Part shown: one piece after another, positions 6,404 through 12,680 of the stretch | How positions within the stretch are numbered: the stretch's first letter is position 1 | How the letters are laid out: every line of letters starts with the position of its first letter | From: Pseudomonadota bacterium | GTDB taxonomy: Bacteria; Pseudomonadota; Gammaproteobacteria; Burkholderiales; Burkholderiaceae_C | Assembly (NCBI GenBank): GCA_023418355.1 | Contig: JAEZZU010000201.1 | Span: 1 to 13,831, forward strand | Length of the DNA: 13,831 nt | Direction: 5' to 3' | Program-made: the position numbers and the translations under genes | The notes under the pieces: model-generated | What the model saw: only the letters and a program-made list of their open reading frames with translations | Told to the model about the DNA's origin: nothing | Databases searched by the model: none

Positions 6404-7357
6404 ATGCCCAGCCCTCGTGATGTTTTAACCCCAGACAGCCTTGCCATGCTGCAGGTCATTGCCGACACCGGCAGTTTTGCAGCCGCCGCACGACAGCTGC
6501 AACTGGTGCCCAGCGCGCTCACCTACCGGGTGCGGCAAATGGAAGAAGCCCTGGATGTGCTGCTGTTTGACCGCAGCACGCGCCAGGCCCAGCCCACCGA
6601 AGCCGGGCAGGCCCTGCTGACCGAAGGTGCGCGGCTGCTGCAGGACATTGATGCCGTCGCCAATCGCGTGCGCCGCGTGGCCACAGGCTGGGAACCCGAG
6701 CTGACCATCGTGGCCGATGCCGTGCTCTCTCACAGCACGCTGCTGGATCTGGTCGAAGCCTTTTACGCGCTCAGCGCCCCTACGCGCCTGAAGCTGACGA
6801 CAGGCACCCTGTCCGGCCCCATGGAATGCCTGATTCAGGGCCGCGCCGATCTGGCGCTGGGCATGACCCCCACCAACACCAGCGCCGCAGGCCTGCAGGT
6901 GCAGGACCTGGGCGATGTGCAGTTTGCTTTTGCCGTGGCACCCTTTCACCCGCTGGCGCAGCATGAAGGCCCTATCACGGACGAAGTCATGCGCGAGCAC
7001 CGCCTCGTCGTCATCAGCGACTCCGCGCAGCGCGAACGCACCTCCATGGGGCTGCTCGACGGGCAGGACATCTTCACCGTGGACCACATCCAGGCCAAGA
7101 TCGATGCCCAGGTGCGCGGTCTGGGCTGCGGCTTTCTCTCGCAAGCCATGGTCCAGCCCTATGTGGATGCAGGCCTGCTTGTCATCAAGCCCGTGGCGCG
7201 TGCGGCCCGCAATATCCGGGTACGCTACGCCTGGAAGAAAAGTGGCGGCGGCGGTCCGGGCAAGGCCTTGCAATGGTGGCTGGAACAATTGCAAAGCCCG
7301 GTGACCCAGCAGGCGCTGCTGGAGCAGCACCGCTACAGCTGGTTGCCACAACGCTGA
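6404..7357 (+). CDS. LysR-type transcriptional regulator, YhaJ-like
   Basis: A 317-residue LysR-family regulator. The winged HTH covers about residues 10-67, with the signature SFAAAARQLQLVPSALTYRV and EEALDVLLFDRS. This closely follows the YhaJ subgroup (SFAAAA, VPSALSY, LDVVLFDRS as I recall them). The rest is the effector-binding domain, with GRADLALG and IQAKIDAQVRGLGCGFL. It is divergent from pirin, as yhaJ is next to the pirin gene yhaK in E. coli, so it probably regulates pirin and itself through the 6356-6374 dyad. ATG 6404 is preferred: the upstream TTG at 6368 lies inside the operator. No Shine-Dalgarno precedes the ATG. gluQ starts 15 nt after the stop, so read-through is likely. 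Confidence 0.92.
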   Translation: MPSPRDVLTPDSLAMLQVIADTGSFAAAARQLQLVPSALTYRVRQMEEALDVLLFDRSTRQAQPTEAGQALLTEGARLLQDIDAVANRVRRVATGWEPELTIVADAVLSHSTLLDLVEAFYALSAPTRLKLTTGTLSGPMECLIQGRADLALGMTPTNTSAAGLQVQDLGDVQFAFAVAPFHPLAQHEGPITDEVMREHRLVVISDSAQRERTSMGLLDGQDIFTVDHIQAKIDAQVRGLGCGFLSQAMVQPYVDAGLLVIKPVARAARNIRVRYAWKKSGGGGPGKALQWWLEQLQSPVTQQALLEQHRYSWLPQR

Positions 7358-7372
7358 TTTTTCTTTTTCCCC

Positions 7373-8344
7373 ATGACAGTTTCCTTGCCCTGTCCCTACC
7401 GAGGGCGCTTTGCACCATCGCCCACAGGCCCCTTGCACGCAGGCTCGCTGGTCGCGGCTCTGGCCAGCTGGCTGGACGCCCGTGCGCACCACGGCACCTG
7501 GCTGGTGCGCATCGAAGACATTGACCCGCCACGCTGCATGGCGGGGGCCGACCAGATCATCCTGCAGCAGCTCAGCCAGTGCGGGCTGCATTCCGACGAG
7601 CCGCCCGTCTGGCAATCCCAGCGCCACGCGCACTATGCGGTGGCACTCGAGCAGCTGCGTGCAGCGGGTCTGGCCTATGCCTGTGGCTGTACCCGCAAAG
7701 ACATCGAACATGCCTGGCAGCAACGGGGCCTGACGCACGAGCGCCATGTCGAGCGCCCCTACCCCGGCACCTGCCGCGATGGCCTGCACGGCAAGGCTGC
7801 ACGCAGCTGGCGTTTTGCGCTGCAAAAATATATAGAAAATTGGCATCCAGCGCTTGATACACAAGCGCTGACAGCTCCTTTTTTCATAGATAAAAAACAT
7901 CTCCTGCACTGGCAGGACCGCAGACTTGGCCCTGAGCAGCAGGACCCCACACAGGTCGCAGGCGACTTTGTGCTGCAGCGCGCAGACGGGCTGTATGCCT
8001 ACCAGCTGGCCGTGGTGGTAGACGATGCGCTGCAGGGCATCACCGATGTGGTGCGCGGCGAAGACCTGACTGACAACACCCCGCGCCAGTTGCTGCTGCA
8101 GCATGCGCTGGGCTTGCCACACCCACGCTACCTGCACACACCGCTGGTGCGCATGCCTGACGGAGAAAAACTCTCCAAACAGCACGGAGCCCCCGCTGTG
8201 GATGTGAGCGATCCGCTGGCCGCCTTGAACACGGCGGCACAGAACTTGCAACTGCAGGCCGTAAGCCCTGCAACCACGCTGGCAGACGCACTGCAGCAGT
8301 GGGTGAACGAATGGCGAGCCACATACAATAGCCGGCGTGACTGA
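7373..8344 (+). CDS. gluQ: Glutamyl-Q tRNA(Asp) synthetase
   Basis: A truncated GluRS paralogue that activates glutamate and attaches it to queuosine at the wobble position of tRNA(Asp). It lacks an anticodon-binding domain. Seen are the class I N-terminus FAPSPTGPLHAG (HIGH-type, 13-24), the RIEDIDPPR helix (46-54), a zinc site C104-x-C106 with Y130-x3-C134, AYQLAVVVDDALQGITDVVRG (209-229), and the KMSKS-type EKLSKQ (265-270). Its 323 residues exceed the usual roughly 300. The excess sits at about 152-176 (from KYIENWHPAL to FFIDKK), encoded by an AT-rich stretch containing a perfect palindrome. This is an apparent in-frame repeat insertion between WRFALQ and HWQDRRLGP. ATG 7373 lies 15 nt after lysR without a clear Shine-Dalgarno. 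It overlaps trmB by 8 nt. Confidence 0.95.
   Translation: MTVSLPCPYRGRFAPSPTGPLHAGSLVAALASWLDARAHHGTWLVRIEDIDPPRCMAGADQIILQQLSQCGLHSDEPPVWQSQRHAHYAVALEQLRAAGLAYACGCTRKDIEHAWQQRGLTHERHVERPYPGTCRDGLHGKAARSWRFALQKYIENWHPALDTQALTAPFFIDKKHLLHWQDRRLGPEQQDPTQVAGDFVLQRADGLYAYQLAVVVDDALQGITDVVRGEDLTDNTPRQLLLQHALGLPHPRYLHTPLVRMPDGEKLSKQHGAPAVDVSDPLAALNTAAQNLQLQAVSPATTLADALQQWVNEWRATYNSRRD
7848..7870. repeat. Palindromic repeat inserted in gluQ
   Basis: CAGCGCTTG (7848-7856), loop ATACA and CAAGCGCTG (7862-7870) form a perfect 9-bp hairpin. AT-rich flanks extend the atypical segment to about 7824-7900. The composition breaks sharply from the GC-rich gene around it. The core and the following ACAGCTCC match the arms of the 3375-3454 repeat (AAGCGCTAGCCGCTCT against AAGCGCTGACAGCTCC, 12 of 16). 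From memory, similar AGCGCTTGAT elements are scattered through Comamonadaceae genomes, mostly between genes. Confidence 0.75.
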
Positions 8345-9083
8345 GCATCAAAACACCACCATGGCTGACACAGCCCCCAACACTGCCGCAGCAGGCCAGG
8401 CGCCTGCCGATGTGGCACATCCCCGCACCATTCGTAGTTTCGTTCGCCGCACTGGCCGCGTGACCACCGGACAGGCCAAGGCCTTTGAAGAGCTGGGCCC
8501 CAAGTTCCTGCTGCCTTACACCGGCCAGCCACTGGACCCGCAGGCCGCCTTTGGCCGCCCCGGCAAGCTGATTCTGGAAATCGGCTTTGGCATGGGAGAG
8601 GCCACGGCCCACATCGCACGCGTGCGCCCCGATGACAACTTCCTGTGCTGCGAAGTGCACGAGCCCGGCGTGGGCGCGCTGCTCAAGCGCATTGGCGAGC
8701 AGGACATCCACAACATCCGCATCCTGCAGCACGATGCCGTCGAAGTGATCGACTTCATGCTGCCCGAAGGCATGCTGGACGGCGTGCACATTTTCTTCCC
8801 AGACCCCTGGCACAAGAAAAAGCACAACAAGCGCCGCTTGATCCAGTCACCACTGGTTGCCAAGCTTGCCAGCCGCCTCAAGAGCGGTGGCTACATCCAC
8901 TGCGCGACCGACTGGGAACCCTACGCCGAGCAAATGCTGGAAGTGCTGGGTGCCGAAGCCCAGCTGGCCAACACCGCAGAAGGCTATGCACCCAAGCCTG
9001 ATTACCGCCCTCTCACCAAGTTTGAGAACCGCGGTCTGAAGCTGGGACATGGCGTCTGGGATCTGGTGTTTGTAAAGCGCTAA
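8337..9083 (+). CDS. trmB: tRNA (guanine-N7-)-methyltransferase
   Basis: A SAM-dependent methyltransferase that makes m7G46 in the tRNA variable loop. It has 248 residues, close to E. coli TrmB (239). Motifs: SAM-binding LEIGFGMGEAT (80-90), CEVHEPGVG (105-113), the family signature FFPDPWHKKKHNKRRL (153-168), TDWEPYAEQM (191-200), and the C-terminal TKFENRGLKLGH (227-238). The GTG start at 8337 overlaps the gluQ stop as GTGACTGA, suggesting translational coupling. ATG 8361, eight codons in, is an alternative, but neither has a clear Shine-Dalgarno. The N-terminal 30 residues are variable and Ala/Pro-rich. With gluQ it forms a tRNA-modification pair. Confidence 0.95.
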   Translation: MTEHQNTTMADTAPNTAAAGQAPADVAHPRTIRSFVRRTGRVTTGQAKAFEELGPKFLLPYTGQPLDPQAAFGRPGKLILEIGFGMGEATAHIARVRPDDNFLCCEVHEPGVGALLKRIGEQDIHNIRILQHDAVEVIDFMLPEGMLDGVHIFFPDPWHKKKHNKRRLIQSPLVAKLASRLKSGGYIHCATDWEPYAEQMLEVLGAEAQLANTAEGYAPKPDYRPLTKFENRGLKLGHGVWDLVFVKR

Positions 9084-9116
9084 CCCCCCTCTACCGCCCA
9101 ACCGCCCCGAACATTC

Positions 9117-10109
9117 ATGCGCATTTTGCAAAATCTGGTCCAGATGACCGAGCAACGCGATCACCTTCGCCTGGAGCTCTCCGTCCTTTCCACTTTTTTG
9201 CAGCTGCCACATATCCAGAGTGTTCGGGCGCTGGAACTGCTCAAGCTCGAAGACGCTTACTGGGTACGTCCACGCACCTGGCTGCACAACGACCAGCTGG
9301 TCACCGCTGCGCAGGACTTCATGAACGACCCGGCACGCAAGCCGCTGCAGTCGCTGCCCCATCTGCAGGAATGCATTGCGCAGCGCGCCCGGCAGACGCA
9401 TCAGACGGGCGTTCACGGGCAATACATTCTGTGGCTGCCGGTCTGGATGCACGAACAGGTCCATGCCTGCATCGAAATCATTCGCTCCACGCCCCCCAGC
9501 AAGCATGAGCTGGATGTGATTCTGGGCATCTTCACGGTCTACCAGAACTACCAGAGCCTGCTGGACTACAGTGAGCGCGATGCACTGACCGGCCTGCTCA
9601 ACCGCAAGACCTTTGATGAACACCTGCTGCGCTTTGCCGCCCAGGTGCATGACTACGAGGAGCAGCCCTGGCTGGCCGTGATCGATATTGACCACTTCAA
9701 GCAGGTCAATGACCGCTTTGGTCACCTGTTTGGCGATGAAGTTCTGATTCTGGTGGCCAATCTGCTGCGCAATGCCTTTGGCACCCAGCACCGCATCTTC
9801 CGCTTTGGTGGCGAAGAGTTTGTGGTGCTCATGCCCCCCATGCGGCGCGAAGCGGCACAGGCGGCGCTGGAAGCCTTCCGGGAAACTGTGGCCCGGCACG
9901 CCTTCCCACAGGTAGGCTCCGTGACCGTCAGCATTGGCTTTGCCTGCGCCAAGCTGTGCGCGCCTATTGAAATTCTGGGGCAGGCTGATCAGGCCCTGTA
10001 CTTTGCCAAGGAGCACGGCCGCAACCGTGTCTGCCAGTACGAGCAGCTCAATGCCGAAGGGCAGCTGCACCACGCACAGGTCTCACACAACGATATCGAG
10101 CTGTTCTGA
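9117..10109 (+). CDS. Cytoplasmic diguanylate cyclase (GGEEF)
   Basis: A 330-residue soluble protein that should make c-di-GMP from two GTP. The N-terminal 150 residues have no membrane segment or signal peptide. They begin with a helix-like stretch and look like a degenerate GAF-type or family-specific sensor (WLPVWMHEQVHACIEI). The GGDEF domain starts at DALTGLLNRKTF (155-166), has AVIDIDHFKQVNDRFGH, and carries an intact active-site GGEEF (231-235), so it should be active. The canonical RxxD inhibitory site five residues before GGEEF is absent (HRIFRF instead). The ATG lies 33 nt after trmB with no evident Shine-Dalgarno or terminator between them, so it may be the last gene of the lysR-gluQ-trmB run. 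It is convergent with the second cyclase. Confidence 0.92.
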   Translation: MRILQNLVQMTEQRDHLRLELSVLSTFLQLPHIQSVRALELLKLEDAYWVRPRTWLHNDQLVTAAQDFMNDPARKPLQSLPHLQECIAQRARQTHQTGVHGQYILWLPVWMHEQVHACIEIIRSTPPSKHELDVILGIFTVYQNYQSLLDYSERDALTGLLNRKTFDEHLLRFAAQVHDYEEQPWLAVIDIDHFKQVNDRFGHLFGDEVLILVANLLRNAFGTQHRIFRFGGEEFVVLMPPMRREAAQAALEAFRETVARHAFPQVGSVTVSIGFACAKLCAPIEILGQADQALYFAKEHGRNRVCQYEQLNAEGQLHHAQVSHNDIELF

Positions 10110-10125
10110 GAGCAGACAGATAGCC

Positions 10126-11373
10126 TCAGGCCTCGGTGCACACCCTGTCGCGCCCCTGGTGCTTGGCCTGGTAGAGCAGACCGTCTACGCGCTGCAGCAG
10201 CGCTTCCATGGACTCGCCCTTACGGCACTGCGTCACCCCAAAGCTGCAGGTCAGCTGCAGTTGCAGGCCATCGCCCTTCCAGGGCTCGCTGCGCACCACC
10301 TGCGCCAGACGCTGCGCCACTTCACTGGCCTGCTCCAGCTCGGTATCAGGCAGGCAGATCACGAATTCTTCACCGCCAAAACGCGCCATCCAGTCCTGCT
10401 CCGCACGCAGGGCATGCTGCAGACGCTGGGCAATGACGCGCAGCACGGCATCACCCACCGCGTGGCCGTGCTTGTCATTGATTCGCTTGAAGTGGTCAAT
10501 GTCCGTAAAAATGATGCTGAAGGCCCGGCCTTCGCTCATGCATTGATCCAGCTCCAGCGGCAGGCGCTGCTCCATGGCTCGCCGGTTGTATGCACCGGTG
10601 AGCACATCCACCTGCGACAGGCGCTTGACTTCTTCCACCAGCTCGGAGAGTTCCTGCGTGCGCTCCTTGACCAGGCCATCGAGCTCCTTGATGTGCCGAT
10701 CCAACTCGCCCTGCAGATGGTGAAAGCCCTGCACCACCAGATCAATTTCATCGCTGCGCTCATGCCGCGTGCGCTGAATCTGCAGTGGCTGACTCACCGC
10801 CTCCGGCCGCAGATGGCGCACAAAGTCCGCAATCTGACGCAAAGGCAGACCCAGGTCACGCCGGATCACCCAAGCCACCATGATGCACATCAGCACCGTA
10901 AAAATCAGATAGCCAGGGATCACATGCTTTTGCGACTCCCACAGCAGATTGCGGTGGTACTCCGGATCAGCCCAGACCTCGATCGTGCCCAGCACCTGAT
11001 CCTTGCCATCCGGAGAATGGATGACCGCTTCATACGAAGGCGCATCATGCACAGCCTTGCTGCGCCCGGCCGTCAGCACTTCCCCCGTCAGAGCCACATG
11101 AATATGCACGGTCCCTACCGCCTCAATTTCGGTGAGTCGTCGCAAATGGTTGTTCAGGCGCTCGCGGTCAATATCCCACAGCGCATGGCCGATGGCGCGG
11201 CTGCTGGTTTCCACAATCAGCGCCATGGTGTCGAAGAACTGCTTTTCCTGCAGTGAACGCTCCACCCATACCTGTACGCCGCCAATGCCTACCAGACACA
11301 CCATGGCCAAAGCAACAATGCGTTGCAGCATGCGTGTGGAGATGGATCGGAATTCAGAATGGCGACTTGGCAT
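10126..11373 (-). CDS. Membrane-bound diguanylate cyclase with periplasmic sensor region
   Basis: A 415-residue protein: TM1 (about 17-37), a periplasmic region of about 113 residues (38-150, including TSSRAIGHALWDIDRERLNN), TM2 (151-171), a HAMP-like linker with a charged coiled coil (about 172-255), then a GGDEF domain from DVLTGAYNRRAM (256-267) with FTDIDHFKRIND and intact GGEEF (333-337). The residues before GGEEF read RAEQDWMARF, so arginine is one position off and the canonical RxxD site is lost. The ATG at 11373 lies 18 nt after the stop of the periplasmic binding protein gene. The two are almost certainly an operon, and the binding protein may dock on the periplasmic region to control cyclase activity. 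Confidence 0.93.
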   Translation of the reverse strand: MPSRHSEFRSISTRMLQRIVALAMVCLVGIGGVQVWVERSLQEKQFFDTMALIVETSSRAIGHALWDIDRERLNNHLRRLTEIEAVGTVHIHVALTGEVLTAGRSKAVHDAPSYEAVIHSPDGKDQVLGTIEVWADPEYHRNLLWESQKHVIPGYLIFTVLMCIMVAWVIRRDLGLPLRQIADFVRHLRPEAVSQPLQIQRTRHERSDEIDLVVQGFHHLQGELDRHIKELDGLVKERTQELSELVEEVKRLSQVDVLTGAYNRRAMEQRLPLELDQCMSEGRAFSIIFTDIDHFKRINDKHGHAVGDAVLRVIAQRLQHALRAEQDWMARFGGEEFVICLPDTELEQASEVAQRLAQVVRSEPWKGDGLQLQLTCSFGVTQCRKGESMEALLQRVDGLLYQAKHQGRDRVCTEA

Positions 11374-11391
11374 GGCGGTCAGGATGCCCCG

Positions 11392-12561
11392 TCAATGCAG
11401 CAGCCTGTGAATATCAAAATCATAGCGCTTCAGATGAGGGTTCAGGTATTTGCTGAACTGTCTGAAGTCCAAGCTCACCATGCTACCCGCCCCCAGTCTT
11501 TGTTCAAAGCGTTTACTGTTGCTGACATCAAAGAGCATGAACATGGGGCGCTTTTGCTCCAGCCCTTCATCTGCGAAATCCACACCATGGTGGTAATCGA
11601 ACAGCATGACCATGGACCATGCGCCCGCCAGAAAATGGCCGCCGGCCATGGCGGTCAGCTGCCCTTTGCGCAACTTTTCCAGTGCCTGTGCCGAGGTATT
11701 GATGCCGCTGAACACGGCATCCGTTCCCGGCACACCGCCCTGTTCTTCCCAGGCCTGCATGGCACCAAGCGCCATCACATCATTGCCACTCCACACCATG
11801 CGTGCCTGCGGATAGCGGCGAAACAAGCCTGCAGCCTGTTGCTGGGCCTTATCCTGCCGCCACTCGCCATAGACCAGCTGCATGAGCTTGACTGCTCCTC
11901 CGGCCTCACTCACTGCCTTGAGCAAGCCCTGATTGCGGGTAATGGAAACAGGGGTTGAACGGTCACCAGCAATGGCCAGCATCTGCCACTGGCCTTGTTC
12001 ATCTCGCCATTCCGGGTGTTTCTGAGCCTCTGCAATCAAGGTCTTGGCTGTGCGGTAGCCGGCATCTTCAGCGTTGGATTCCAGGCTACCCAGCCAGAAT
12101 GGGAAACGCGCTCTGGGCAACCCCACCTGCGGGCGCAAATCCTCATGAATGCCACTGAACGCCATGAAGGCCTTGATGCCTGAGCCCTCCAGCGCCTTGA
12201 GCACGCTGGGTGCCACGCTGTACTCGTTGCTGAAAAGCAGGTAGTCCGGGCGCTCCTGCGCAGGCAGCTGTGCCAGGGCCTGCGCCAGCTCCATGGGCTT
12301 GAGCCGGTCGCGCTCGACAGTCACCACACTCAGGCGCATTCCCAGACTATCTGCTGCCTTGCGCATGGCATCGGTCGCCGAGATCCAGAAGATCTCATCA
12401 GACATGCCGGGGTTGATGAAAACCACAGACTGCGCCTGTACCAGGCCACCCGTCAGGAGACATACGGTCGCCACCCATAGCCTGGGCCAAAACTGCCAGC
12501 AGCGCTGACACACTGCGCACAGCAGCAGCTTGCATGTTTGCATATGTCTGGATCTCATCAT
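11392..12561 (-). CDS. Type-1 periplasmic substrate-binding protein (LacI/ribose-binding fold), sensory
   Basis: A 389-residue secreted protein. A long basic N-region leads into the hydrophobic core LWVATVCLLTGGLVQA (28-43), with a predicted signal peptidase I site after VQA (residue 43). The mature part has the type-1 periplasmic-binding-protein layout: VVFINPGMSDEIFWISATDA (46-65), YLLFSNEY, a hinge-region AIAGDRSTPVSITRNQG, and ARMVWSGNDVMALGAM. The opening resembles LuxP and TorT-type sensory binding proteins. No permease or ATPase genes flank it; the next gene, 18 nt on, is a membrane diguanylate cyclase. It therefore probably presents a ligand to that cyclase instead of feeding a transporter. 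ATG 12561 has GAGGG 7 nt upstream; ATG codons at 12558 and 12543 are alternatives. The ligand is unknown. Confidence 0.88.
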   Translation of the reverse strand: MMRSRHMQTCKLLLCAVCQRCWQFWPRLWVATVCLLTGGLVQAQSVVFINPGMSDEIFWISATDAMRKAADSLGMRLSVVTVERDRLKPMELAQALAQLPAQERPDYLLFSNEYSVAPSVLKALEGSGIKAFMAFSGIHEDLRPQVGLPRARFPFWLGSLESNAEDAGYRTAKTLIAEAQKHPEWRDEQGQWQMLAIAGDRSTPVSITRNQGLLKAVSEAGGAVKLMQLVYGEWRQDKAQQQAAGLFRRYPQARMVWSGNDVMALGAMQAWEEQGGVPGTDAVFSGINTSAQALEKLRKGQLTAMAGGHFLAGAWSMVMLFDYHHGVDFADEGLEQKRPMFMLFDVSNSKRFEQRLGAGSMVSLDFRQFSKYLNPHLKRYDFDIHRLLH

Positions 12562-12601
12562 CAGGTAGCCCTCACAGGTCCCAGTATGTGGCAGGCATGA
12601 A

Positions 12602-12617
12602 GATAGCGGCTGCTATC
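12602..12617. promoter_or_regulatory. Small inverted repeat upstream of the binding protein-cyclase operon
   Basis: GATAGC (12602-12607), spacer GGCT and GCTATC (12612-12617) form a perfect 6-bp dyad, between the alaS terminator and the start of the operon, about 40 nt before the ATG. It could be an operator or part of the 5' leader. I found no convincing -35/-10 pair beside it. Confidence 0.25.
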
Positions 12618-12624
12618 CTTCCAT

Positions 12625-12659
12625 AAAAAAACCAGAAGGCAGTACTGCCTTCTGGTTTT
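12625..12659 (-). terminator. Rho-independent terminator of alaS
   Basis: A perfect palindrome of 32 bp (12628-12659) has arms AAAACCAGAAGGCAGT and ACTGCCTTCTGGTTTT. On the minus strand it is followed by a run of seven T (12631-12625). It begins 22 nt after the alaS stop and isolates alaS from the binding protein operon. Confidence 0.93.
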
Positions 12660-12680
12660 CAGGGGAAGTGTAAGACGCAA

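Noticed and set aside
6425..8251. Open frame of 608 codons on the minus strand
   Set aside because: It is antisense to lysR and gluQ, both of which have strong family motifs; its composition is shadow-like.
8847..10073. Open frame of 408 codons on the minus strand
   Set aside because: It is antisense to trmB and the first cyclase, with no domain signature.
9934..11256. Open frame of 440 codons on the plus strand
   Set aside because: It runs across the end of one cyclase and antisense to the other, with no recognisable motif.
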